Virus record (IMG/VR): IMGVR_UViG_3300044613_001899
Span: 1-25,595 of that record
DNA from: a virus
DNA length: 25,595 nucleotides
Direction: 5' to 3' (one strand)
Shown here: positions 17,702 through 24,540 of the stretch, one piece after another
Layout: every line of letters starts with the position of its first letter
Position numbering within the stretch: position 1 is the first letter of the stretch
The notes under the pieces: generated by a model
What the model was told of the DNA's origin: nothing
What the model saw: only the letters and a program-made list of their open reading frames with translations
The model's database searches: none
Made by a program: the position numbers and the translations under genes

Positions 17702-17754
17702 TCTTATCAACAGCTTGACCTACTAAAACTCGGGCAAACCCTGCAAGGTGAAAT
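17640..17754 (+). repeat. Repeated leader module, copy C
   Basis: From the attI-like core to the ATG at 17755. GCTGCATAACC, CCTACTAAAACTCGGG and AAACCCTGCAAGG recur in the same order in one or both of the other copies. The in-frame stop (TAA at 17699-17701) is at the matching position in all three copies. Confidence 0.7.
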
Positions 17755-17985
17755 ATGAACCAAATTACACTTCAAGCCGCTAAAAAGCTCATGGACAAGA
17801 TCGAGAGTGCCGACGTCCCTCTTGCCGTCTTTGCTTCCTATGGGTCGTGGCACGCTACTAAAGTAACCACTCAATCATTCAAGGATCAACTCAGGCTCAG
17901 ACCGAATAACTTCATCGGGGTGTTCGATGTTTATTGCAAGCTTGAAGACCTTGCCGAAGACCTAGAAGCGGCAGGCATCAAATGA
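17755..17985 (+). CDS. Small hypothetical protein
   Basis: 76 residues, MNQITLQAAKKLMDKIESAD to EDLEAAGIK, with CAAGGTG upstream in the repeated leader. Contains VPLAVFASYGSWHATKVTTQ and a helical end. First backbone gene after array C2, coupled to the next gene by ATGA. No family recognised. Confidence 0.65.
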   Translation: MNQITLQAAKKLMDKIESADVPLAVFASYGSWHATKVTTQSFKDQLRLRPNNFIGVFDVYCKLEDLAEDLEAAGIK

Positions 17986-18143
17986 CCAATAACGAACTAG
18001 CCTACCGCCTGGCCCTGATCGCTCTCATGCGAGAGTTTGAAAAGGTATGTGATGCAGGGAACAAGATCGCTACCAGAAACAAAGCCTATCGAGATGCCTA
18101 TCAACTTGTGGAGGTTAGAAGTGAAACCACTCCGACCGTCTGA
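17982..18143 (+). CDS. Small hypothetical protein
   Basis: 53 residues, MTNNELAYRLALIALMREFE to TTPTV. Helical, with two cationic segments. It overlaps the genes on both sides; the next gene's Shine-Dalgarno GGAGG lies within it. Unknown function. Confidence 0.55.
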   Translation: MTNNELAYRLALIALMREFEKVCDAGNKIATRNKAYRDAYQLVEVRSETTPTV

Positions 18144-18318
18144 ACTCGCTGAACGCATGATTCTTATCCTCTGCTGGTCTATTGCCTGTTTCTTTGCTGG
18201 TAAGTGGATGGGTGAAGAACAGATGGAGGCCAAGCCTTGCGAGATGAAGAAACAGAGTCTCGACATGACCAAGGCGCAGGAGAAACGCTGGATAACCTAC
18301 TGGAAGGCTAGGACATGA
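18121..18318 (+). CDS. Small single-pass membrane protein
   Basis: 65 residues from the GTG at 18121, chosen for the GGAGG nine bases upstream. Residues 13-30 (MILILCWSIACFFAGKWM) form one membrane helix; the rest is a charged helical domain with KKQSLDMTKAQEKRWITYWK. N-terminal anchor plus cytosolic helix is common in early phage proteins. Function unknown. Confidence 0.6.
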   Translation: MKPLRPSELAERMILILCWSIACFFAGKWMGEEQMEAKPCEMKKQSLDMTKAQEKRWITYWKART

Positions 18319-18473
18319 AATACTTTTACCGAATCATGCACTGGCTTACCGCGTGGGATTGTGATTTTGCAAGGAATACCGGAAGAAGTACGGAACACGT
18401 CGCCTACCTTGCAGAACGTAGGGATGAATGGGCGCTGCTGGCTTGGAAGCAAGATTACCCAATGAAAGGGTAA
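18315..18473 (+). CDS. Small hypothetical protein
   Basis: 52 residues, MKYFYRIMHWLTAWDCDFAR to YPMKG. Aromatic N-terminus and helical ERRDEWALLAWKQD. Start overlaps the previous stop (ATGA). No family recognised. Confidence 0.55.
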   Translation: MKYFYRIMHWLTAWDCDFARNTGRSTEHVAYLAERRDEWALLAWKQDYPMKG

Positions 18474-18477
18474 AGCT

Positions 18478-18651
18478 ATGCGTCAATTTAGAAATTCGCA
18501 ACGTCAAGATGCAACACTCGTTCTGGCGTACATTAACAGAAACCGAATTCATAAATATCCTCCTTGGAAAATACTTGGTAGGACAAATGAAGTAAAGGAA
18601 GGCGGAATCCGATTCTGGATTGACTTCAAGTGCGGAATGAAACGAATGTGA
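18478..18651 (+). CDS. Small basic hypothetical protein
   Basis: 57 residues, MRQFRNSQRQDATLVLAYIN to FKCGMKRM. Preceded by AAAGGG. A helix followed by KYPPWKILGRTNEVKEGGIR and FWIDF, resembling a small winged element. Last gene of the plus operon; it converges with Rz and leaves only two bases between the stops, with no obvious terminator. Confidence 0.55.
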   Translation: MRQFRNSQRQDATLVLAYINRNRIHKYPPWKILGRTNEVKEGGIRFWIDFKCGMKRM

Positions 18652-18653
18652 GA

Positions 18654-19100
18654 TTACTTCACTGGAAATCCAACCCAACTAGCCCACTCCTGCCACAGGC
18701 CTATCGTAGCGGCGTCTTGTGCACAGTCTTGGATGAATCCTGTTGAAGCAACCATGCGTTCTTCGCCGGCTGCATTAGTTCCATCGGGACTGTTGGAAGT
18801 ACCGGACACTCCACAACTACCGGAATCGACTGGCAAGCTGGCAATGTAGTTAGCAACAGCATTGGTACGAGCAGCAGCAACTTTCTTTTGTATCGCATCT
18901 TTAATCTCCTTGGTGATTTTTGAGTGTTCCCGTTCGATCCGCTCTTTCTCGACTTGCGCCGCCTTGCCCAAGGTCTCAACTTGCGCCTTGAATACCGCGA
19001 AGGAGCGTACTTCTTCTCTCCACAGCTTGTAGAACAACCCTGTAGCGATGATGAGCAGTCCGATGAGAACAAGTTTCCAGTTGGACAGTAAAAAGGTCAT
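18654..19100 (-). CDS. Rz: Rz-like inner-membrane spanin
   Basis: 148 residues. An N-terminal membrane anchor (residues 8-25, WKLVLIGLLIIATGLFYKLW) is followed by a long charged coiled coil (FKAQVETLGKAAQVEKERIE, EHSKITKEIKDAIQKKVAAA). The periplasmic end is variable. This is the i-spanin pattern. A second frame inside the gene encodes a lipoprotein of Rz1 type, which strongly supports the assignment. Spanins join inner and outer membranes to finish lysis of Gram-negative hosts. Start overlaps the preceding membrane gene (ATGA). Confidence 0.82.
   Translation of the reverse strand: MTFLLSNWKLVLIGLLIIATGLFYKLWREEVRSFAVFKAQVETLGKAAQVEKERIEREHSKITKEIKDAIQKKVAAARTNAVANYIASLPVDSGSCGVSGTSNSPDGTNAAGEERMVASTGFIQDCAQDAATIGLWQEWASWVGFPVK
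18701..18898 (-). CDS. Rz1: Rz1-like outer-membrane lipoprotein spanin, nested in Rz
   Basis: 65 residues in another frame entirely inside the Rz gene. MRYKRKLLLLVPMLLLTTLP then AC is a lipoprotein signal with cysteine 22 as the acylated residue. The mature part is short and proline-rich (CPVLPTVPM, LMQPAKN), as in Rz1. A Shine-Dalgarno GGAG lies seven bases before the ATG. This fully embedded arrangement is known for lambda-type spanins. Confidence 0.8.
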   Translation of the reverse strand: MRYKRKLLLLVPMLLLTTLPACQSIPVVVECPVLPTVPMELMQPAKNAWLLQQDSSKTVHKTPLR

Positions 19101-19330
19101 TTTCTCGACTCCGAGTATATTTTGAACGCAGCGGCTTGAAGTGATGCGAATGGAACCGTTACAGCGCCAATAACAGCAGCGGCCTCAAGTCCTGATGTAA
19201 GGCTGGTAGTAAATGCGTACTTCCATGCTTGGACAGTTACCTCCCAAGTCATCCATGTAGTGGCATACAGAAGGAAGGCGTGAACGCTAATGAAGTTCTT
19301 TCGCTCTATCCAAAGCCATATCACCTTCAC
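19097..19330 (-). CDS. Holin-like membrane protein
   Basis: 77 residues from a GTG overlapping the previous stop. Hydrophobic stretches at about 15-35 (ISVHAFLLYATTWMTWEVTV) and 45-65 (LTSGLEAAAVIGAVTVPFAS) give two membrane helices, followed by a short charged tail (KIYSESRK). Placed directly before Rz, it may be the holin or an accessory membrane protein. A second candidate lies at 21831-22004 next to the endolysin. Confidence 0.6.
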   Translation of the reverse strand: MKVIWLWIERKNFISVHAFLLYATTWMTWEVTVQAWKYAFTTSLTSGLEAAAVIGAVTVPFASLQAAAFKIYSESRK

Positions 19331-19527
19331 GCCGATTCTCCGTCAAAATAAGGCCAATTAGCGCAATCAGTGGCATCACGACGACAAATAGGACAGCCAC
19401 ATCGGACAAGTGTAAGACCATCTCGTATCTCCCTGACCTCTGCTACCCCGTGTGTAATCTCTGATGGGAATGGGGCATCTTCCCTCAGTCTCAGGTTCTC
19501 GATATGGTGTTCCAGTAAGGTAGTCAT
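19327..19527 (-). CDS. Small Cys-rich hypothetical protein
   Basis: 66 residues from the ATG at 19527, overlapping the previous stop (ATGA). MTTLLEHHIENLRLREDAPF, then VRCGCPICRRDATDCANWPY. Four cysteines with the spacing CxCPxC...C could bind zinc. Similar small Cys proteins occur near phage lysis genes. Function unknown. Confidence 0.6.
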   Translation of the reverse strand: MTTLLEHHIENLRLREDAPFPSEITHGVAEVREIRDGLTLVRCGCPICRRDATDCANWPYFDGESA

Positions 19528-19736
19528 TTCACCGCCCCCCATATCTCAGGTAGTTTGTTCGCGCTTCTCTCTATGTCATATGTCGTCGGATAGTGCCTCA
19601 AAGCCCTTGTAGCGGCTTCCAGGATGACTTTGGGGACTCGGATGAATTTCCCCTCACACTTGGCGTAGGGGATCAGTTCTTGGACTGCATCGCCCATCTG
19701 GATTACTGCATGGCTTCGTTCGTAAGGTAGCGTCAT
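19524..19736 (-). CDS. BPSL0761-like protein
   Basis: 70 residues, MTLPYERSHAVIQMGDAVQE, IRVPKVILEAATRALRHYPT, YDIE. The pattern MTxPxER.RAVxQ...LRHYPT..DIE is that of the BPSL0761 family, common in Burkholderiales and their phages. Its biochemical role is unknown. This supports a betaproteobacterial host. Confidence 0.7.
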   Translation of the reverse strand: MTLPYERSHAVIQMGDAVQELIPYAKCEGKFIRVPKVILEAATRALRHYPTTYDIERSANKLPEIWGAVK

Positions 19737-19931
19737 TTTCTTGTTTCCTGAAATGAGAATCAGGCTATAGATTGCTTTTCTGCTTGAATAAGCCGGTCAT
19801 AGCCTTCGTTCTCGATTTGGGTACGATCATGCCCATATTTGGATGGTGTTCCTATTTTTGCTTCATTTGTTCTCAATTTTGCTACGTTCGCGTTACGTGA
19901 ACATTCGCTATTTGCGAATTGCGAATGGCGA
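19737..19931 (-). promoter_or_regulatory. Spacer with inverted repeat upstream of the small lysis-region genes
   Basis: CATTCGC (19902-19908) and GCGAATG (19921-19927) form a perfect inverted repeat just after the metallophosphatase stop, and GTTCGCG/CGTGAAC (about 19886-19902) is a near-palindrome. An open minus-strand frame (RTNEAKIGTPSKYGHDRTQI...) without an ATG runs through; a TTG start is possible but unproven. Confidence 0.4.
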
Positions 19932-21092
19932 TTACTGAAGCATCTCTGGTGTTACCGTTGTTCTAGCTACCTGCCCATACTTTTCATGGTATGTAATTGC
20001 CGTCATTGCGCGGTCAGCAATCCACCCTCCACGGGCTGCATATGCATCCCTAGCTGCGATTGTCGGATGTTGGATAACCGTCATTCCATTATGCTCTTTT
20101 TCCTCAACATGATGCCTGTGTCCAGTGTGACAGTACCGTTTTGTGGTTTCCCCCCACATTTTGGGATAGGTTGCGGCGAATAGCATAGGTAGGGCAGTGT
20201 TCTTTGACAAATGCCCATGATGGAAAGCCAGCATGGTATTACCTAATGAAAGGGCAAAATAAGGGGTAACTTCGTCTATAACTTTAACCCGTGGCTCATT
20301 CTCGAACAGCAGGGAGAACAGATGTCTCAACCAGACACTTGATGCCATATCGTGGTTCCCCTCTGAAATCACTACGATAATCTGTTCATGCTTGGTTAGG
20401 GCCGTACTAATGATGTGCCTTAGTATTCTTACGGCTACAGATACCACCTTGGGGAATCTTGAATCGGAATCCAGCAAGTTCCTGTGTTGAGGGGTTACGG
20501 AATCCAGGCTATCAAAGTGGAGGAAATCCCCAAGTTGGTTAACGATCCCGATCTTTGCGGGTGGGCATGAGTCAATCAAATGTCCGAATGCAGCGGACAG
20601 TACCTGTTCTGCAATTGTCAAATCCCAATCATCCCCACATTCGGCGGCCCATGCCTTCATTCCTACATGGCAATCTGTAAGAGTGTAGAGATTCGCCAGA
20701 GATTGGCTTACATTCTTCGGTTTTTGTACAGGGTTAACCCTGATTACGTCTTGGGAGAGGGCGTCTATCGCCTCTCTTATGGCTTGTTCTACTCTTTCCT
20801 CATCAAGCCGAGTCTTGACCCATTGGAGCTTTGCTTTCCCATCTTCATCATATAGGGTAGAAGTCCCCCTAACGACAAAAGGAGATGGTACGGTATGCGT
20901 CATGTCATGCTTTGGTGAATACCCTTGTTTAGCAGCCCTTGCTTTTATGTTCTTGATTGAAGTCATCAGAACTTGATGACTGTTTATCCCAAGAGCTTTA
21001 GCGGCTTTCCTCCATCCCCCTGCTTTGTTGATTGCGTCGATATATTCAATCTGCCGGGGTGTAGCCCACTCTTTCAGCCCTTCGTCAATCAT
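19932..21092 (-). CDS. HTH plus calcineurin-like metallophosphatase-fold protein
   Basis: 386 residues from the ATG at 21092 (MIDEGLKEWATPRQIEYIDA), with GGAG seven bases upstream. Residues 1-50 are a terminase-small-like HTH (GGWRKAAKALGINSHQVLMT). From about 130 a metallophosphatase core appears: TLTDCHVGMKAW, NQLGDFLHFDSL, VVISEGNHDMASS, FHHGHLSKN, CHTGHRHHVEEKE. These fit the D-x-H, GD, GNHD, H and GHxH ligand set. Such fusions are common beside phage lysis and tail genes, with unknown substrate. Confidence 0.78.
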   Translation of the reverse strand: MIDEGLKEWATPRQIEYIDAINKAGGWRKAAKALGINSHQVLMTSIKNIKARAAKQGYSPKHDMTHTVPSPFVVRGTSTLYDEDGKAKLQWVKTRLDEERVEQAIREAIDALSQDVIRVNPVQKPKNVSQSLANLYTLTDCHVGMKAWAAECGDDWDLTIAEQVLSAAFGHLIDSCPPAKIGIVNQLGDFLHFDSLDSVTPQHRNLLDSDSRFPKVVSVAVRILRHIISTALTKHEQIIVVISEGNHDMASSVWLRHLFSLLFENEPRVKVIDEVTPYFALSLGNTMLAFHHGHLSKNTALPMLFAATYPKMWGETTKRYCHTGHRHHVEEKEHNGMTVIQHPTIAARDAYAARGGWIADRAMTAITYHEKYGQVARTTVTPEMLQ

Positions 21093-21430
21093 CAAAACTC
21101 CTTGAAGTTCCAGTTCCAAAGGTTGCAGACTTCAGCGCCCAGCTTGTTGAATTGCGCATCGTGGTTTGAATGATGCTCATATCCTACCCTGTCTAGTGCT
21201 AAGTGCGTCATTTCATGCGCTACGGTATGAACAACGTCCTGATAGTCTTTGTGCTGGTTTCTGCTGATTGTGATCGTATAAGGGTCTGGTTCGTAAGTTC
21301 CCTTTGCCATCCCTTTCTGTATTACCTTGAAGTGGATTACAGCGTCACTAGGTAGGTTATATCGGTCAAATGGAGGCATTGCAGCAAGCATAGAGTAAAT
21401 CCCTGCTAGATGACGCTGCGTTAGTTTCAT
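21092..21430 (-). CDS. SprT-like zinc metallopeptidase-type protein
   Basis: 112 residues. VVHTVAHEMTHLALDRVGYE contains HEMTH (72-76), with H90 in HHSNHDAQFNKLGAEV as probable third ligand. This matches short SprT-like phage proteins. The fold is that of SprT/Spartan proteases, but activity in phages is unproven. Overlaps the endolysin end by ATGA and the following gene by three bases. Confidence 0.75.
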   Translation of the reverse strand: MKLTQRHLAGIYSMLAAMPPFDRYNLPSDAVIHFKVIQKGMAKGTYEPDPYTITISRNQHKDYQDVVHTVAHEMTHLALDRVGYEHHSNHDAQFNKLGAEVCNLWNWNFKEF

Positions 21431-21834
21431 GGGCTAAATGTTCTCCGTCCAGAGCCAGGCGCACGATCAGAAAGATGGCACCATCCTTTTGTAGCCAAAG
21501 GAGATTCCCGATAAAGGCCATACTTCTCTAGTAAAGCATCTGTAAGCCAATTGTCAAGGGCATTCAATGGGTCGTAAATATCAACCCCGCGCCCTACCTT
21601 GTGGGAGGAGTTTGGGGAACCTTGCGGGCAGTCTTGTGGCCTGAATCCGCCGTAGGTTTTACCGGATATGAGAGTCCCCGTTGCCGGGTTGTCTACAAGG
21701 TCAATATCGTTCAGGAAGGCTTCATCTAGGAGATTTGCCACTTTCTCCAAGAGGACTTCGGCGTTCTTCTTTACTTCTTCGGTAGCGTCTTTATGATCAA
21801 CCCACGGCCCGAAGTAATCAGCGAGGAAGATCAT
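21427..21834 (-). CDS. M15-type endolysin
   Basis: 135 residues from the ATG at 21834. SPNSSHKVGRGVDIYD gives the SxHxxGxGxD motif (H78, D85) and KGWCHLSDRAPGSGRRTF gives the second zinc histidine (H120) of peptidase M15 L,D-/D,D-endopeptidases. No signal peptide. The length is normal for a phage M15 endolysin. The start overlaps the upstream membrane protein by ATGA, typical of a holin/endolysin pair. Confidence 0.85.
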   Translation of the reverse strand: MIFLADYFGPWVDHKDATEEVKKNAEVLLEKVANLLDEAFLNDIDLVDNPATGTLISGKTYGGFRPQDCPQGSPNSSHKVGRGVDIYDPLNALDNWLTDALLEKYGLYRESPLATKGWCHLSDRAPGSGRRTFSP

Positions 21835-22004
21835 TTGTGCCACCCATTTGCAGCAAGAACGAAGTAACACGCAGCAGCTACTACCATTGCAATAAACGAA
21901 TGAAGTGACCACTTTCCGAAAGTCGCATACTTCTCATCCAGCCATTCATGTAGAGCTTCTTTCACCGCGTCTTTCGATTCTTCCTTGCTCAATGGATCAA
22001 CCAT
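21831..22004 (-). CDS. Holin-like single-pass protein
   Basis: 57 residues with AAGGAACG upstream. The first 32 residues are charged and helical (MVDPLSKEESKDAVKEALHE). One membrane helix follows (SFIAMVVAAACYFVLAA), then NGWHK. One helix and an N-terminal cytosolic domain fit small class III-like holins or anchors. It is coupled to the endolysin start. Confidence 0.65.
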   Translation of the reverse strand: MVDPLSKEESKDAVKEALHEWLDEKYATFGKWSLHSFIAMVVAAACYFVLAANGWHK

Positions 22005-22040
22005 GATTCGTTCCTTCCCGCCCTATATTGGGCAGATGCG

Positions 22041-22100
22041 TTAGTAAAGTCCTTCGTGTTTTGCGGCACCCATCACGGCGGTGAAATGGGGTTCAGTCAT
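22041..22100 (-). CDS. Possible very small protein
   Basis: 19 residues, MTEPHFTAVMGAAKHEGLY, with GGAG eight bases upstream. It fills the gap between two conserved genes. Too short to judge by sequence alone. Confidence 0.35.
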   Translation of the reverse strand: MTEPHFTAVMGAAKHEGLY

Positions 22101-22102
22101 TT

Positions 22103-22408
22103 TTATTCTCCATTTGAAAAAACTTGTGACTTCAGCACCAACTCCCGCCCGCCCTCGTCATCCTCGATGCACCGCTGACAGTGATCCATCTTCCCGCCCT
22201 GCCAGATGAACAGCAGATTGATGACCAGCGCCAGCGGGTAGGCCAGAATGCTGATGACCTCGCCATGATCCCCGCGCTGGCACTTCCCGACCCGCGAAGA
22301 AAATGTCTCATCCGGATCTCCACCGATGATCGTGTTGACGAGTTGATCCACAGCGAGGAACAGGTTGTGGAAATACTCATACAGGACGAGTTTTATGCGA
22401 TGGGCCAC
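22103..22408 (-). CDS. Conserved phage protein (GGDPDET family)
   Basis: 101 residues from a GTG. FHNLFLAVDQLVNTIIGGDP then DETFSSRVGK is a pattern known from many podovirus and siphovirus genomes. A hydrophobic helix (SILAYPLALVINLLFIW) follows, and C-terminal DHCQRCIEDDE. Its role is unknown; it usually sits among tail and lysis genes. It overlaps the previous gene by 16 bases. Confidence 0.7.
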   Translation of the reverse strand: MAHRIKLVLYEYFHNLFLAVDQLVNTIIGGDPDETFSSRVGKCQRGDHGEVISILAYPLALVINLLFIWQGGKMDHCQRCIEDDEGGRELVLKSQVFSNGE

Positions 22409-22794
22409 AGCGCCGCCTGTGCCTGTCCGGCGAGAATCAGCGCCTCGGTAAGTTCCGCCACCGTTACCGGCGCGCTGATGTTGTTCGCCAGCGTCCAGTT
22501 GATCGTCGGCGCGCCGGCTGCCTGCATTCCGATGATGGCGCGCGCCATGCGGGTCTGGCTGGTTTCGTCGCCGTCGAAGACTTTGTCGCCGACCGTGACG
22601 GTGATCGCGGACACTGCGGAAGCTCTGGCAACTTTGGCGGCGGCACGGGCTTGTTCTACCACCTGTTCAGGCGCCGGAGGATGCGGTACGTTGCCAAGCT
22701 CTCGCCATGCAAGATACTCAGGATCAGACTCTGGATTCACAAACGCCCCATCCGACAAGCGTTTCGGCCAGCCTGTTGTAAATTGATAGACCAT
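22393..22794 (-). CDS. DUF4376-like tail fibre assembly protein
   Basis: 133 residues. An N-terminal part MVYQFTTGWPKRLSDGAFVN is followed by a linker and the C-terminal DUF4376 core: ITVTVGDKVFDGDETSQTRM, ARAIIGMQAAGAPTINWTLA, then VTVAELTEALILAGQAQAAL. Such domains occur at the ends of tail fibre or fibre-assembly proteins. Located directly after the tail fibre gene, it likely acts as chaperone or cap. GGAG seven bases before the ATG. Confidence 0.75.
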   Translation of the reverse strand: MVYQFTTGWPKRLSDGAFVNPESDPEYLAWRELGNVPHPPAPEQVVEQARAAAKVARASAVSAITVTVGDKVFDGDETSQTRMARAIIGMQAAGAPTINWTLANNISAPVTVAELTEALILAGQAQAALWPIA

Positions 22795-22803
22795 GTTGAT
22801 CTC

Positions 22804-24531
22804 CTAAAGCCGGGCGTAGGCCGCCCAGTGAACAGCAAGCGCGTACCCCGCGAGAGTCGAGGCATTTCCTGCACACTGGATCGGTACGCACTTCGTAGTC
22901 GCCGCACCCCCCGTCATAACCTGAGTGCTGCTGCACGACGCCGTTGCAATCAAGTCGTAGACCTCGCCGCTCGCAGCGGCAGGGCTGTAGAACGTCATCG
23001 CAGTCGGCGCAACCCGCTTTTCAACCTTGAATTCGATTTGCCCGTATTGACTGGTAGTCCCGGCGCGACCTGCCAAGTACATCCACGGCCCCGTGTTGAC
23101 CCCTGCGTTCTGCGCCGGGGCCGTGCCATACGGGAATGACGTTTCAAATTTCCGCTTGCACGCAGCCAGTTCGTCAGGGAATGCAGCGACCATCGCATCC
23201 GCTGCGGTCGCGCCCTTCGTCAGCGTGACGTACCCGCCAATGCGCAGGATGTCGGTCGTCTGCGTACTGGTAGTGTCATCCGCCCAGATCATGACGGCAA
23301 GGTTTGTTGCGCTGGCACCGATAGAAACATTCTCGACGGTGTAATCCGCCCAAGATGTAGTGACCGAAATCGCAGCTGGTGTGTTGACAAATGCCCATCC
23401 GGCGGCCAGCGTCGGATTTGTACCTTCCGCTCCCCAGGCACTGATCGGGTCGGCGGAAATCGCATCTGCTGTTCCCGTCCACTCCATGACGCCAATGCGA
23501 ATCTTCCCGGTCCCATCCGTCAAGCCAGCCGTGGCCTTGAGCGGCACACGCAGCGAACAGACCCCACCACGCAAATCAAGCATGTCCTTGTTCTCGACGG
23601 GGTGCCAAATGCCGAACTTGTTGTTATTGCCAGACCCCACGATGAGTTTCGCCGCGAAGCCCGCACCTGTTGGGACGTCGGCGGTGTCCTGAACAAATGT
23701 CGCCGCATTTGCCGCGCCAAGCAGGAGGCGCCATTCATCTATTGGATAACTGTTGTCAGTTGTGGTTGGAGTAACAACTTGGTTTACCGCGAAGCTGCCG
23801 TTGGTGATGTAGTTTTTAGAAGCTGCCGCCGAACTGGCCGCCACCACCACAGCCGTCCCGTTCGCCTTCCATATCGCCAGCCGTACCACCCCGGCCGGTT
23901 CCCCGATGGCAAGGATCAAATCACCCGCCGCGCAGGTATAGGACGCGCTACCCGGACAGATCAGACTGGCACCGTGCGTGATCGGCCAGGCGGCATTGGC
24001 GCGCAGGATTCGGGTTGCTCCATCGGCTAGAGTGATGGCAGTTGTTGCAGTGGTGCCGGTGACGTTGAGGGAGTGCGTTGTCGTCGCATCAAGGTTCAGT
24101 GTGGTGGCGGATGCGATGTCGGCGCGGGGGGCTTCGAGTTCGAGAGTGATGCGTACCGCAGCAGCGGTAGTGTCATCAAGAACGGTTTTTGCAAATGTCG
24201 ACACCCCGAGTGTAGTCAACTGATCGCTTGCTGTAGCGTCGTCCAAGATGGCCCTTCCTGCCGCAGTAATAGCTGACTCTGCCGCTGTATTCGCTGCGGT
24301 GGTGTAGATCATCTTGTCAGCAGCGGTTCCGAGCGTTGCGATAGACGTTAGAAACGCATCGTAGGCTTGAATAGAAGTCCCTACATCGGTCGAGTCGTAC
24401 TTGGTAGCAACAGCAACAGCAACAGCATCAAGGTCGGCCTTTATCTCGGTTCCCTTAACCAATTTGGCTGGGTTCCCTGTGAGCAAAGCATCCTTTGCTG
24501 CGTAGTCCGTAATAACGATGTAATCACTCAA
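22804..24531 (-). CDS. Tail fibre protein
   Basis: 575 residues from a TTG start with GGAG ten bases upstream. The N-terminal region (DYAAKDALLTGNPAKLVKGT and EIKADLDAVAVAVATKYDST) is the usual attachment/linker segment. Repeats follow (YDAFLTSIATLGTAADKMIY, AAESAITAAGRAILDDATAS, DQLTTLGVS), typical of phage fibres. From about 250 a carbohydrate-binding-like domain begins KNYITNGSFAVNQVVTPTTT and ends ALAVHWAAYARL. It should determine host range. Much more GC-rich than its neighbours, consistent with exchange. Confidence 0.88.
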   Translation of the reverse strand: MSDYIVITDYAAKDALLTGNPAKLVKGTEIKADLDAVAVAVATKYDSTDVGTSIQAYDAFLTSIATLGTAADKMIYTTAANTAAESAITAAGRAILDDATASDQLTTLGVSTFAKTVLDDTTAAAVRITLELEAPRADIASATTLNLDATTTHSLNVTGTTATTAITLADGATRILRANAAWPITHGASLICPGSASYTCAAGDLILAIGEPAGVVRLAIWKANGTAVVVAASSAAASKNYITNGSFAVNQVVTPTTTDNSYPIDEWRLLLGAANAATFVQDTADVPTGAGFAAKLIVGSGNNNKFGIWHPVENKDMLDLRGGVCSLRVPLKATAGLTDGTGKIRIGVMEWTGTADAISADPISAWGAEGTNPTLAAGWAFVNTPAAISVTTSWADYTVENVSIGASATNLAVMIWADDTTSTQTTDILRIGGYVTLTKGATAADAMVAAFPDELAACKRKFETSFPYGTAPAQNAGVNTGPWMYLAGRAGTTSQYGQIEFKVEKRVAPTAMTFYSPAAASGEVYDLIATASCSSTQVMTGGAATTKCVPIQCAGNASTLAGYALAVHWAAYARL

Positions 24532-24540
24532 GATATTCTC

